Assembly: GCA_963556195.1 (NCBI GenBank)
Contig: OY744529.1
Span: 62,113,580-62,177,579, forward strand
Length of the DNA: 64,000 nucleotides
Reading direction: 5' to 3'
Origin: Sepiola atlantica
Lineage: Eukaryota > Mollusca > Cephalopoda > Sepiida > Sepiolidae
Shown one piece after another: positions 27,701 to 42,000 of the stretch (the first letter of the stretch is position 1; every line of letters begins with the position of its first letter). The notes beneath the pieces were generated by a model. That model had not been told where the DNA came from. It ran no database searches and was given only the letters and a program-made list of their open reading frames with translations. The position numbers were made by a program, and so were the translations under genes.

Positions 27701-30700
27701 GCTTTATATTTTTCCATGTGTTTTAATGTTAGGGAGTGGAGGTTATCATCTCTCTTGTAACATTTTATGCAATCAACTAATTATTGAGTTGAAATTTAAA
27801 AGTTTTAATAAAATCAGTTGCCCATTGACTCACAGGTTCTGTTGTTCTTTGCCAAAAAAATCCCATTAAGAAGACAAGTCCCCACGGTGGTCCGACAGCC
27901 GACATGAGAGCCTGCCAGTATTGCCAGAGTTCACTGGCTTGACCAGATTGCATAACAGGAATCCAGATTATTGTACAGACGGCCAAAACCACGATGATTA
28001 CTCTACAAAAACAAGAAAAGAATCAACAAAGCTTATATTCTAATAATATGATGCAGACAAGAGGCGGCATATGTTAGAAACACAGATGAAGTCGTCTCAA
28101 CTCAAAGTCACATATGAAAAAATAATAAGAAAAAAGAAGAAAGAAAAAAACGAAAGGACTATTTTTGGAGAGAGAGATTGGAAATAGGAACATTCATTAA
28201 AATGTTTTAAAAGGAATGTGATTTGAAATTCTGATGAAACGAACAATGGGACGGTTAGTATCTGGGGAAAAGTGGTTCAGATATTTGACATGATATGCTG
28301 TAACAAGTATTATATAAACGAGAGAGATAAAACAACAAGAAGAGAGATTACGTCTGGTGAGACGAAGTCTGACAGATGAAGTGAGGATGCACGAGGTCAG
28401 AGTTTACGCAAAAGTCTGGGTATTGAAAGTCCTCCTACATGCGAAATAAACGAAAAAAAAGCAAAATCATTCTTTTTATACAGCTTATTGTGTAGAACAA
28501 CTTTGCAAGACAGAAAATCGAAAGCATGAATCTGGTTATCCCCCTTACATGCTAAATGAGATTTATAACTGAATTGAAATTTCATCTCCATCGTGTAAGT
28601 GTGGGAGATGCCTAGGACAGACACACACTATTGACGGTCGTCCCCACAAAGAGATTGTACTAGATGACAACACCCTCGAGGTAGTAGACTCTTTTTGCTA
28701 CCTAAGAGATATGCTGAGTGCAGATGGTGGATGTGAAAGTATAACAGCATGGGCGATAACATTGCGAGCTGTCCCCCTTTAAATCCGGGGCAAGTTGTAT
28801 AACAGCTGTGTCAGGAATGTCATGTTATATGGCAGTGGCTGCTGGACCATCACCCAGTCCTCTCTCATCCGACAACAGAGCAATGACAGATCGATGATTA
28901 GATGGACCTGCAATGTGAAATCAGATCTAAACTAATACATTAGGTCGGAGGATTTGCTGAAAGCACTACACTTGCCCACCATATAGGTTGTCCTAAGGAT
29001 GAATCGGTTATGCTAGTACGGTCATGTGGAGCGTTCATCCTCCTGGATAAATTTTTACAGAAGCATGGATGTCTTGAATAGCAAGAAGGTTGACCGGCCA
29101 AAGAAAACTTGGAAGCAAGTGATTAGACAAGACCCTACAGAGTGGAATTTGGTGACAGTTGATCTGCTGAACCATGAGGACTGGAGAGTGAGATTATGAA
29201 ATATAAAAAACGTCTGACCCTTGGACAAGGAAATGTCGACATTAAATGAATAGAAGAAAAGAAAAAGAAGAAGAAATAAAAAAATTCAAAATGTCAAGAT
29301 TAGCAGAGAACTCAGTGTTGCTCGAGGGCAATTGTAGCACTATGAGGATCGATTCTTCGATCTCCGCAGATTATTCGGACAGCGAATCATCACGTAGACA
29401 GCTTGAGTTTTGTTGGGTAGATGACACATAGCATACGTTCGTTCTCTCTCCTCTTTTTCATTGTTGTCGTCTTCTTTTTAACAACAGCGGTTGTAAAAGT
29501 AAATAAAGATGTATTTGGAGATTAACAATGCTTTTGAGTTTTTTTATTTTTCTTATACAGTATACTGTATACATATATAATACCCCCAACCTATCCGCCA
29601 GTTGTCCCAAAGCACGACTACTTTCTTCCATGATTCAGAAAAAAAGAGGTTTGATCAACTTGCTACATGTCATTAGCGACTTCCTGTCTGATGCAATATC
29701 CTGACACGTAGCCCTAATTCTAAACTTTTCATCTGAAAATCCATGGAGTGAGGATAACAACATTGCTTCTGTGCATGCGATTCTTTTGTGTGTGATGGGA
29801 CAAATCTTCTCAGACTTTTTATGCAACCGCTTGGCCTTGCTGCTCTGGATGGCTGCAGTAAACCCTGCAATCGTGCAGGTCTAACAAATAGCTATGGCCA
29901 ACGAGGAAGACTTCATGCAGACCAGACAATCCTGAGACATGGGTGCTCTGCAGAAGTCTGATTCGTTTAATAACAACAACAAAAACAACAACAGCAAAAA
30001 CAACAACAACAACAAAACCAGCAACAGAAGTGACTTGTAGTTTTCAATGGAGTTTAAGTTACTGTTTCCTAGCAGACTGCAATAGTGCTGTCACCGGGCT
30101 GTTCCAATGCCTCCTAAGATTTTAACTCCTCCATTCTCATTTCTGAAATTCTTCCCAGGACTCTAGTAATCATTGTTTCATATCTTTTTTATATTCTCAA
30201 TCAAATCCATAGACATGTTTTTGTTTTTTTTACTTTCTTTCGTTTTCTCTCTTGTATCTGCTTGAATTGCAAAGTTCACAGTTTGACATATGCAATAATA
30301 GTCAGTTATAAGTTATCTCCCTTGTAATAGTCAGTTATAAGTTATCTCTCTTTATTAGAACGTTTTGCTGACGTCAAGTCAACAGTAGAAACGAGGATTC
30401 ACCCTCTATGTCTTCACAAACAATGTTCAGTTTAGACGTATAGACACACAGCTAAAACAATCATGAAAGGTACACCACATTCGTTCTCTCAATTCCTAAC
30501 TTCAGCCTTGTCTCAATATATTACAACATATAATTTTCTTCTTATCTAATACTTGCTGGCTTTACAGGTTCACTATCACTTCACAAAGTTTGCTACTTGA
30601 AATACTTGAAATATTAATTTAAAATACTAAACACTTTATTCATAACTTTGTAGTAACACAAAACAAAATCTTTCTCATTTATTCATATAGATTATTACTT

Positions 30701-33007
30701 AGTCCGGCCCAGACGACTGCTAATATGAAACATTTAAATAAACACCTAAAAATAAAAATCAGTATGAGGATAACTCATTTTAAATAACATTTAAATAATT
30801 TTGATAATAATTTATTTATCTTTTAAATGTGACGTAAATAAAAGAAAAGTAAGAAGAAATTAATTTGCTTTTTCACTTGCAATTTGGAAATATATCGCAA
30901 ATTGGTCCCCTTGAACAAAGGAACATTTAAACACAAATGCTAAATATTTGTCCAGGAAATGAAACAATATTACAAAACAGAACTATTTGTTATATTAAAA
31001 TCAAAACAATAGCAAATAATAGTTAATTGATAAAATGTTCATTTTAAAATCAATATGCAAATTTGTTAACCTCTCGACTGATATTGCATATACATAAGCA
31101 GTATATAAAAACTATTGTGTAAAGGTGAATTAACTTGAAATGGGGTGTTTTGATTTTAGTGCTAGTGCAAGAAATGGGCCCAACTTTCGCATTTATTCAT
31201 TTAGATATCCATATTGCTCAGATTATTATTATTACTATAATAAATGTTGGCTAATATTGATATTGTTTCATCGGCACTTCTGTAGTATATATGAAGCAGC
31301 TGCCGATTAAGAAATCGAAATTGAAGAGTTCCGTTTTTTTTTCTCCAAGTACCATTCATTCAGAATTCACCGGAAGTTGAATTTAGTAATTAGAAAATGG
31401 AGTTAAATGAGATTAATCTTCGAGACATTGGTAATTTAATGAACAATAGATTTTTTACAGGCACACCGCCTGATTTCTTAGGGTTAGGGTTTAGGGTTTA
31501 GGGTTTAGGGTTAGGGTTAGGGTTAGGGTTAGGGTTTAGGGTTTAGGGTTAGGGTTAGGGTTTAGGGTTTAGGGTTTAGGGTTAGGGTTTAGGGTTAGGC
31601 TTTTTTATTTAAAATTTTTTACTTCATATAATAAAAAAAAGAAATTGTTAATTGTTACCCAAAAACAAATCAGTCTTTCATTTTTTTTATGTTGTAAAAA
31701 AATCACTTCCGGTTGAATTACCTCCCTTTATTTTCAGTAGAAGGACAGAAAATCTGCTGCTTCATATATACTACAGAAGTGCCGTTTCATCTAACATATA
31801 AAGTTATCTTGTCTGATTTTCAAAGTCAGACCCAAATAGCATTTAAATAGCAAATTAAACTTTGCTTCTATACAAGCCAATTTTCACTTGTTGTACCATG
31901 TTATTAGCAATATAACAACGTACTTAGCTACAATCTATTTTTTAAAATTACTTAGTCTGGCCCAGACGACTGCTAATATGAAACATTTAAATAAACACCT
32001 AAAAATAAAAATCAGCAAGGGAACATAACTCATTTTAAATTGAAGAATATAAAATGAGTTGTCTACCTTAAGTGTTAAAATGTGCAAACAAATAAAAATT
32101 AAAAACTAAACTGATTGTACTGCATCCTGGGCAACGCCGGTTGGGTGCAGCTAGTCTAAATGATAACAACCAATAAATACGTTCTGCTGTACTGAATACA
32201 AATCCAGAAGTGTATAAAAGAACCAAAAATTGTTTGGATATTTTCAAATACTTACCGTCCAACTATAAGCAGTTCCAAACTGGAAGCGTTCTTCCTGAAT
32301 CTGGTCCAAAGATCCATAGTGAAAAGGCTACTTGCACTATTAAAAACAGATGTCAGTGTACTCATCACCGCTGCCAGCATTGCAGCAAGCATAATACCAC
32401 GAAGACCTTTTTTGAAAAAAAAATCATTTAAAATTACCATATTTAAAAAAAATATATTCTTGTTTGAAAAGCCAACTGAAAATGTTATCTTATCCCAATC
32501 ACACTTATATATGAATGAACATTCTTACTTTACCACCAGACGGATACGATGTAATACCACAAAGGTGAAATAAATCGTTTATTCTGATTAGCCAGTAAAA
32601 TATCGAGGAAAGTTCAAATAAAAAATAAAATATGATAGAACGATCAAGAATAATATACACTTAAACTTTTTATTTCAATTTCATTTTTTTTTTTATTCAT
32701 TTTTCAATATTCATTGCCAGTGCACAGAGTAAATAAAATACTTTTTACTCAACTTAATATTATTTCCATTAGAATAAGTAAGGAATAAAATTTCCAGTTC
32801 ACGGATTAAATAAAATATTTTAATCTCATTGGTCAGTCTCTGAAGACGAAGTAACCAGCGAGTTCAGTCATCATAGACTAGGTATGAAGAAAGAAATCGA
32901 GATGACTAAATAGATATAACAGTGTTTCCTATTATGTACAGATCTCGAGATGTTGAGCAAAGGAATGTAAACAATGTGGGGAAACCACTCGCGACTCCAT
33001 AATGGAG

Positions 33008-33038
<31 letters not shown>

Positions 33039-36000
33039 TGATTAATTAATGACTCTCTCTCTCTCTCCCTCTCTCCCTCTCTTTCTCTCTCTCTCTCTTT
33101 CTCTTTCTCTCTCTCTCTCTCTCTCTTTGTTATTATGTAGTAAAGTCATTTTTTATCTTTTCTTACTAGTTTATACCCGCTCTTTGAGAGGTGTTGGTAC
33201 AGTACCTGGGTATGTCAATTTTCATCTTTACCTACTGCTTTATAGCTAGTATGAAGTAAAATATTTGTTAAATTTTATGGAAAAAATATGCTACTTAGTA
33301 TGAGAGAAAAAGTAACTACAATGAATGTATTTACGTATAGTTTTTATTGGAAAAAACATTAGAAATTATGTTTTTAAGCAAAAAATAATTCATTTTAAAC
33401 TAATTCTGAATACCCTTTATGTCTATCAAAAAATGTCATTTAGTTAAAAAATATATTATTTATGTAATGTTTTTTATGTTATTATGTTATGATAATTTAT
33501 TTAAATTTATTAAAACATGTATTCAATTAAAAACAAATCCTTTAGACTTATATGAGATTCGAACTCAGGTAATGTGTACTCTGCCTATTCCTTTTTTGTC
33601 AACCAATCAGATGTTTCTATTTGCATATGAACAGACAAACACCCAAAACACCATAACCTTTTAACAGTATATGAATTATTTTTTTAGCAATCTCTAACAA
33701 TGTTTGAATTCCCAGTACTGTAACCTCTCCAAGACACCAAACTCTGACAATACCGCTAGACTTTCATGATTAATAAAATGGAAATATTTTACCAGGCACC
33801 AGGATTCGCATTACCAAAAGCGGATAAGCGATGTTTGAACAGCCGGAAGGATTACCACAAACACTTTCACATATTTTGGGATCAATACAAGCGACTTCAT
33901 CTGAAATTAAAAGAAAAAAATGTATATATAATCACATATCAGAAAGTTGATAAAATATTCTATTACATATAATATGCTAGGGTTACTTTTTTCATATAAA
34001 ATACATCTGTATATTAGTCCAAAAATACATTTTTTTAGATACATCAGGGAGGTCATCAATTTTGTTTTGCCCTTATCGCTAATTTATATACTAACGAGTC
34101 ACCACTTATCAAGGCCCATAGGCCACTCGAGGATAAGGGTTAATGAGTTTGTCAGAAGGACAGTGAAACAACAACGTGAAGATTAGTAACAATGGCCAGA
34201 AATGAGATTATTTAAGAGGACGGATCAACAAGAATTTGTTAACATTGGACTTGAAAATGACCATGCTATAGTCAGTTGAGAAGCAGCCCCGATGTATTGT
34301 GTTCCACAGACAGATAGTTCTTGGAAAGAAACTTTGCTCATGGAAGTTCTGTTTAGTTTTAGGTGTTACCTCATTACTTCTGTGTGAACAATATGACCTT
34401 TCAACATATATAATTCGAAATGATACTTTCAAAAATATTACGTTTTAATAATTCAAACAAAACGACCCAGAATCTTGCAAGTGTCATTTTTCTTGTTTCA
34501 TTGATCCTTTTGAACTCGTTGTTTCTATGCAAATAATATGACTATTCAAAGTGTATAATTCTAAATTATAATGTAAATGCGCCATCCCACCTCATAAAAG
34601 TTATTTCATTACGAAATTAAATTCCACCATAATGCATTTTGGTTCATTCGTACACAAGTCAGCCATTTTATTAAGTCACATGTATGATTAGATACACTAA
34701 TTACATTAAACATTCATACACATATACACCACTCCATAATACTGGCACGCAACCTTAAAAAATCCAAATCAAATCAAAATTTAAAGAAAAAATAAAAAGT
34801 AAAAAGAAAACATAAATTATACAAGCATCCTCTTTCTACAAAGAAATTTAAAAAATAAAGAAATAAATTTTGAAATTTAAATAAAAATAAAAATTAATTT
34901 TAAATTTAAATAAGTTCGACTTTAAAATTTAAATAATGAAAAACAAAAAAAAAATTAAATTATAAAAAAAAGAATAAATAAACATTTGATCTCATAATTT
35001 CTGATTTCCTCTGAAAAGATGTACATTCATCGCTGCAACCACATAAATACCTACTTTCGGCCAACACACAACACACATGTGGATCTGATATGGATTTACT
35101 TTGAAAAGGAGGGTATCAACCTCGAAATATCAGAAAGACTTAGACACCTTATAACATACTATTGATCGAAGATTAAAAAACAGTAAGTAGAAAATAGAAA
35201 TAAAATTATTACATTTCATATTGTCTTATGTCTAGTATCATCTTGTTTCTCACCTATCCATGCTTTCAATTCTCCCGGTGCCCATAATCTTATATTGAAT
35301 TGTCACAGGCTTCTAAACCTCAAACTTATCTATACAAAAATACAGCTTATATTTTTTTCATAAATGTGTAGTGTGTTTGTTTCTTTGTTGCACACATCCT
35401 GGCAAATAACAATATTCTTTTACATGTGTACACAGCATGATTATGTACGGAAGTGAAACCTGACCAGTGAAGGTTGAGGATATGCGTTGCATCAAAAGAA
35501 ATGATATGAGAATGGTATGATGGATGTGTAATTTGAGTCTTGAAGACAGGCTTAGTTCTGGTGAGCTCAGAGGAAGATTAAATCTGGGCAGTATAGAGAG
35601 ATGTGTGCAGAATAGAAGACCTCTATGGTGTAGCCACTTTGAAAGAATGGAGAATGGATGAGAGTTCTTGGGGTAGTAGATGTAGAACAGTTGAAATGAC
35701 AGGTTCATTCACAGGGGAAAGCCGAGGAAAACATTGGAGAAAGTGATACAAATGAACTTGAGAGAAAAATAGATAAATAAAAACCTGGCGAGAGATAGAT
35801 TAGCTTGAAATCTGTCCAACACATGCCAGCAGGTAAAACGGGAGTTAAACAGAATTTCTTTTTACTAACGAGTCACCGTTTATCGAAGCCCAAACGCCAC
35901 TCGAGGATAAGGGTTATTGAGTTTGTTAGGTGGACAGTGAAACATCGAGGGGATTTATAACGACAGTTGTAACTGGTCAGAATATTATTATTCAAGAGGA

Positions 36001-39000
36001 CAGCCCAACAAAAATTTGTTTACATTGGACTTGACAACGGCAATGTTATAGTCAGTAGGGAAGCAGCCCCATAGTACTGTGTTCCTCAGATGGGAAGTTC
36101 TAGGACAGAAACTTTGCTCATGGAAGCTCCACTAAGTTTTAGGTACACAGAGGGAAAAGGGGAAATTATTGACAGTGGTTGTAGCTAGATGAGTTCTTGC
36201 TGTGAATGTTTTACAGGAGGAACCAAAGATTGAAGTTCAGTCGAACACCTACCATGAAAATAGCGATAGATCATAGAAATACTATGAGAAAGAGACTATA
36301 TGAAAGATCATAGAAATACTATGAGAAAGAGACTATATGAAAGAGAAAAGAACAGCACCAAATAGACTTCGAAGTCAGTTTTGTAGTCTGTCAAGGCAGG
36401 AAAGGTAGCTCTGAGCAGCACCCCCCAAAATCATGCAACAATACTCCATCTTAGGACGTATTTGACTCTTATGCAGCTAGAGGATTTTGTCAGGAGTGAG
36501 ATACTTTTTGGAGCTGTAGAATGATCCAACCATTTTTCCAGCGACCTTAGCAATGGATTTGATGTAAGTCTTCCATGATGATGTGTTTTAGCTTCGGCTT
36601 TTCCCTTGAACAAAAAAATCCCTGAATACTCTGCAGACTACTTCTTCCTACCTTTGCCTGATGCCTACACCTTTGTAACAATTATTTTAACACCATGCAT
36701 GTAAATAATATTATTTATTAATCCTTCGTTTTTTAGCAGAAAGGTTTCTACCGGAAAGGTTTCTAACCTGGGAACAAAATGCGAGCAGCCATTCCAGGCA
36801 AAACGAACATGAAAAATGGTAAAATCTTCAGATAACCAGCAACAATTGACCCTCCTTTGGCATGCGAAAGATTTTTTGCCGACAAAGACCGCTGTACCAT
36901 TACCTGTCAAAACAAAAAAGAAGGAAGAATTATGAAAGCAAACTTTGACAAATCAATTTTTGCACTTCTTTTAAGATAGAATTCTACCGTTACCAAAATA
37001 TGGCATTCATCTCCTTTAAACGTGTGAGATAAAGTGAAAGTCACCATTTTTTGTGGACTTAGTTAGATCTGGTGGCATCGACCCAGCATGCTGGGAGTCG
37101 GTGGCTCAAGACTTCAGCCGCTGGAAAAGTGCTGTGAAGGTATACTGCAAGAGGAGTGAGGAGAGGAGAGATCAGCAGTGAAGGGAGAGGAGAGCACAGA
37201 CGGCAGATGGTTGAAACAGAGCTCTCAGAACCAGACACCACCTACATCTGTGGCAACTGCAACAGAGACTGCCAATCGAGGATAGGTTGGCACAGTCACA
37301 GCAGATGCTGCAATTCGGCAACAGATTAATCTGAGGCGCCAGAACTCCATTGTCTCCTGAGACAGATGGATTCCAACAACAGGAGAGTAGAAAGTGGACC
37401 TTGGGTTTACTTTCAGCAGCCTCGTAACTCTCGCTTCCCTTATTTTGTCATTTAGTCCTCACATTCCATGAACGATATTTCTGACAAAGAGGGGAGAATT
37501 GCTGTTTTCTGGGTTGGAATCTATCCATCTAACTTATCGTTGGCTAGTTTTTGACCTGGAAGTAGTATTTTTTAACTCCTTACATCAAGTGGCTTCATGC
37601 CTTGTCTGGAGCGATTTCCATAAAAAAAACAACAGTTAGGTCTGGGATTAGGGAGTAATTGTAGGAAATGAACAGTTTTGGGATGAAGATATCTCTATCT
37701 TCACAAGTAATTAATAAAACTTTGGCTCGTGATGAACTACACCCATTCCCCCACCCACTTTGTTGGGAATGGATTATCACAGTCGGAATCCGTTACTAAT
37801 AGTCGAATCTCTGAGTTGCTAAAAAGTTCAAAGCAATAAAAAGATAATCTACTAGAATAATAAGATAAGAAATAAAAACCAAATCAAAGCCATACATTCA
37901 ATTAAAAATGATTCCAGTCACGTGGTCACTTGTTCCTTGTATTTTCTGAAAGTTGCTTGTCAAAATCATTCTCCTTTTCATTTTCATCCATACAACTTGG
38001 CCTCAGGAGACTTAGTCTAAATAAGGTTGTAGCTTAAACACTTATGTAGTCAAAGAATTTTGTATAAATAAAAAATTATATTAAATATAATAACTATATA
38101 ATAATTTCTGTAAATATACATTTTTAATCTTTTTTCTATTGTTCTGATAGGTTAATTTACATCCATCAACCATAATTATCAAATCTTGTTTTTCTAATTA
38201 TCCTCTTCAGAGATCTGATTTTGACATCGGAAGATAATTACATTGTATAGGTTCAAATGTAAACAAACGTTTATTATGCAATAAATATAAATATATATAT
38301 ATTATAATATAAAATGAAGTAATAAAATAAGGTGTCAATCAAATTTTATTAGAATTCAAAGTTCATGCAAAGCATCCTTAAGTCCTTAGCTCATGAATTT
38401 TCAAAGATAATTCTTCTCTTCAGAGGACCATTACCGCAGTTATACTACTACAGGCAATAAAATTACGCTTTGAAAATATATAAAATTATATACACAAATA
38501 TATAAAAAATACATAACATCAAACATATCAATCCAAAAACATACTTTTGTTGAATCCATACAGTCCATCCAGGTCATATAAGTTGAGAAGCATAATCAGG
38601 AAGGACATTACTCCAAGATACAAACAGCAGTCCAAATATGTGAAATTGAAGGGGCCGGCAAGGTTATCCATTCGCGAAATGTGTCCATATTCAATGTTAA
38701 TGATAAATAAATAAATAAATCAATCAAAATAATACAAAAAGTCCAATCAAAGTTCCGAGATCCCAACATGTGCAAATCCAATCAAATCCAAATTCGTTGT
38801 TAAATTAGAAAACCAGCTAAATCCGAATTGAGCAAAACAAGACGGACTCCCATCACATCTAGCCAGAAGAGCGAAAAATATATAAGTGATCTTCTCACCA
38901 GACATGACAAATCCCTAACGAACAGAAGGCGATATTAAATTGTCTACATCTCAGAATGACTTCAACGGGTTCAGGAAATGTCTGTCCTACTTCCTGTTTG

Positions 39001-42000
39001 ACAGGTTCAAGAGAAGACAGCAACCCACAACCCCGCCATCCATCCCACCCAAATTAGGTTTTCACTGTCTGGGTCAGTAAGCTTATTCCATGTCAAAAGG
39101 GAAAGGAGCTAAGAAGTTAAAAAGTTAAAAGAAAACTAAAAGGGAGTTAGGAAAATTAGGTCAAGTCATCACGTACCCATCCAAAAGTATTACTTAAAAT
39201 CTGGCTTACAGTAAAAAACCGACTCAACAAATCTAGCCCCATCAAGTAATTTAGAATATTTATGAAGTTAAAAATTACGAAGTTATTAAATTCCAATAAT
39301 TTTATAGTTTAATTCAAGATTTAATTTTTAAGATTTAATTTTAACAGGCCAGAAATTATTAGTAGTTTAATTTAAGATTCAATCCCATCAGCCCAGGAAT
39401 TCCAACTCAAGGCCTGACATTCCCCAATTAAAAAAGTTTAACCTGCCCTAAGGTTTAATTTTTCCCAATTAAGATTTAATTTTCCCAATTACGAAGTTAT
39501 CTAAATAATTATAACTTAATAATTTAATAGTTTAATTTAAGATTTAATTTTATCAGATTAGGAAGTTTAATTTAAGGTTAATTTAAGGTTAGGTTTGTTC
39601 AATCAAGAAGTCCAATCCAGATTAGGGCTTAATTTTTCCTAATCTAGAAGTTGTAAATATATTCAAGGTTTAAGGTTTAATATTTCCCAATTAAGAGGTT
39701 GTAAAGATATTGTAAAGATATTGTAAATATATTTAGAAACTGAAAATTTAGGTGTATACATTTAGAAACTGAAAATTTAGGTGTATAAACCCTTACAACC
39801 TCGGAGTCTAAATCCCTTAGGCAAAAAAGATTAAAAATCAAAAAGGACCCATCTCGAAGTCTGGACACCCCCGGTTTCATTGCTAGCCCAAACAGCTACG
39901 GCAAAACTAGTGGTGGTTTCCATATAGCATATTTGAATTTCCTTCTGTGTCGACATTTGGAGACTAATTCACTCCTAGAATTTATCAGATTTAAATGTTT
40001 AGGTGCAGTAGCTATCATTACAGCTTCAGAGTTGCATAGACCACAAGATCTGGATCCTGGGCTGTAGGAGTTTGATTTTTTTAAGATAGACCATTTTATA
40101 TTGTGTGGAATATTATTTGATCTTAAATTTTTAACTAAAGTGGTCAGGGATGTTCTGTTGTTACCGACATCGTTATTGAAGGAGTAGTTATGCATGGAAA
40201 TGCGGGATTTAATTAAATTTGCTGTGGCCCCAATATATGTGTGTACCCTAGGATTTACCCTTATTCCCGCGCCATTTATATTCCTATTCACAGGTCTATT
40301 TCTATTTACTGTATTTATATGATGTGGATTAGGTTGGTTGATTGATTGTATATTATTGTTATCGTTACCTTCCATTGGGAACTCATTACCGGTTTGCTGA
40401 GGTAGAGGATGGATATTAGAATTGTTAGGTCTAGAGTTATGGTGCAAATTAGTTGTGGTGCTCAATTGTGGAATTTGATTAGGGGCTGTATTTATGTGGT
40501 CTCTAGGATTCATTATATAATTATTTTGCTCAGTTACAGTACAAGCATATACAATATCAGAATATGTGCATCTATTGTCCAATGGGCAATCACTGGTGCG
40601 CCTGCAGTTGCATGTATTTATAGGATTGGAATAATTAGAATTAGATTGGATATTTTTTATTTTTTTACTATTTGCTGAGATTATTGTTTGGGCTATATTT
40701 GGCATAGTAGAGTATGAGATTTTAATTGAATTCTTATTGAGTATGGAGCTATATTTATGTGGGTATTTAAAAGAGTTTTCCAATATTTTAAAGAATTCCT
40801 TCGGGATATTGGTTTTAACGTTATTATTGAAAGGTGGGTTAAACCAAATATTATTTTTCCTTCTAAGGCGTTTACGTGCAGTAGGTGTAGGGCTATCTAT
40901 ATGTTCTTGATTTTCATCAGGTATGATAGAGTGCCTTAGGGGTCTTTGTTTATTTACATTTCTTTTGGTTCGGTTCCTATTGCTAGTTGTCATATTATGT
41001 GTAATAATATTTACAGTTCTATCATTCTCTTTGTTTTGGTTATAAGTTATTTTTTTAGAATATCCAGAGTTGAGCAATGCATTGTTATAAAATTGTGCGT
41101 TTTGGTTGAAAATGTTTTTATTGGCAGAAAGCTTAGATATTCTATTGGAAACAGACGGTACTATTGAATTAATTATAGCTTTCGGGTGGTTAGATAGTTT
41201 ATGTACATAGAAAAGAGTTAGATTGGGTTTATGGAAAGGGCTATATGATCCGTCATTGAGGTTAAGGGTGATATCAAGGAAGTTAGAAATTTTTCTCTCC
41301 GGATCAACAGTTATGGAAAGGCCGAAATTTCTGAAAAAATCATGTAATTCTTCAATTGTTTTGCTATATCTTCTAGGTCTTTCATCAGAGACAAATAGGG
41401 CATCGTCTCTGTATAGGCCCCCTCTTAAATTTTTAAACCTATGTTTCATTTCATTTAAGAGGAATAAACCCACTAGATCCGTTACCTGAGCAGAATCAGA
41501 AGCTCCCATAGTAATATCGAAATCGTTGGGGGTGTCCTTTCTGGTCCATAATTTGCCTTCGAATTGGAGAATAGATCTTCTTGCTAAGGTGATCAGTTTA
41601 ATTTCCTGATCAGTAAGGTCTGAATTATTTTTCGCTAAATTTAGGGCTTTATTTAAGAGAATTGGGGTAATAGATTGGTAATAGTTGTCTATGTCAAAAG
41701 TTATAAAACTTAATCTATGTTTATCTTTAAGGTTCATAAACCATTCAATTACGCTATCTGAAGATTGCCACAATGAAAAGAAAATTTTATTTCTGATTGT
41801 CGGGATGACCCTATCAAGAATTTTTTTACTGATTATGCCTAAGTCAGATTTTGATGGGCAAATTAACCTTATTGATGGGTTTTGTTGAAAGTTAGTCTTA
41901 TGGTCTTTAAGAGAAAATCTAGGTGTAGCTGGCGAAACTATTTCTGCATGGTTAGTTAGATTCATATATTTAAGTAGTTTTTTAGCCTCCAAATTTATAT

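Larger units (their letters stand above)
30694..32041. repeat. Direct repeat pair of about 92 bp flanking a MITE
   Basis: 30694-30785 and 31949-32041 share GGCCCAGACGACTGCTAATA and the following ATTTAAATAAACACC. Either a segmental duplication or the ends of an older element. Confidence 0.65.

Noticed and set aside
36665..36910. 81-codon minus frame at SGLT exon e
   Set aside because: Wrong frame. The SGLT exon uses the adjacent frame at 36768-36903.
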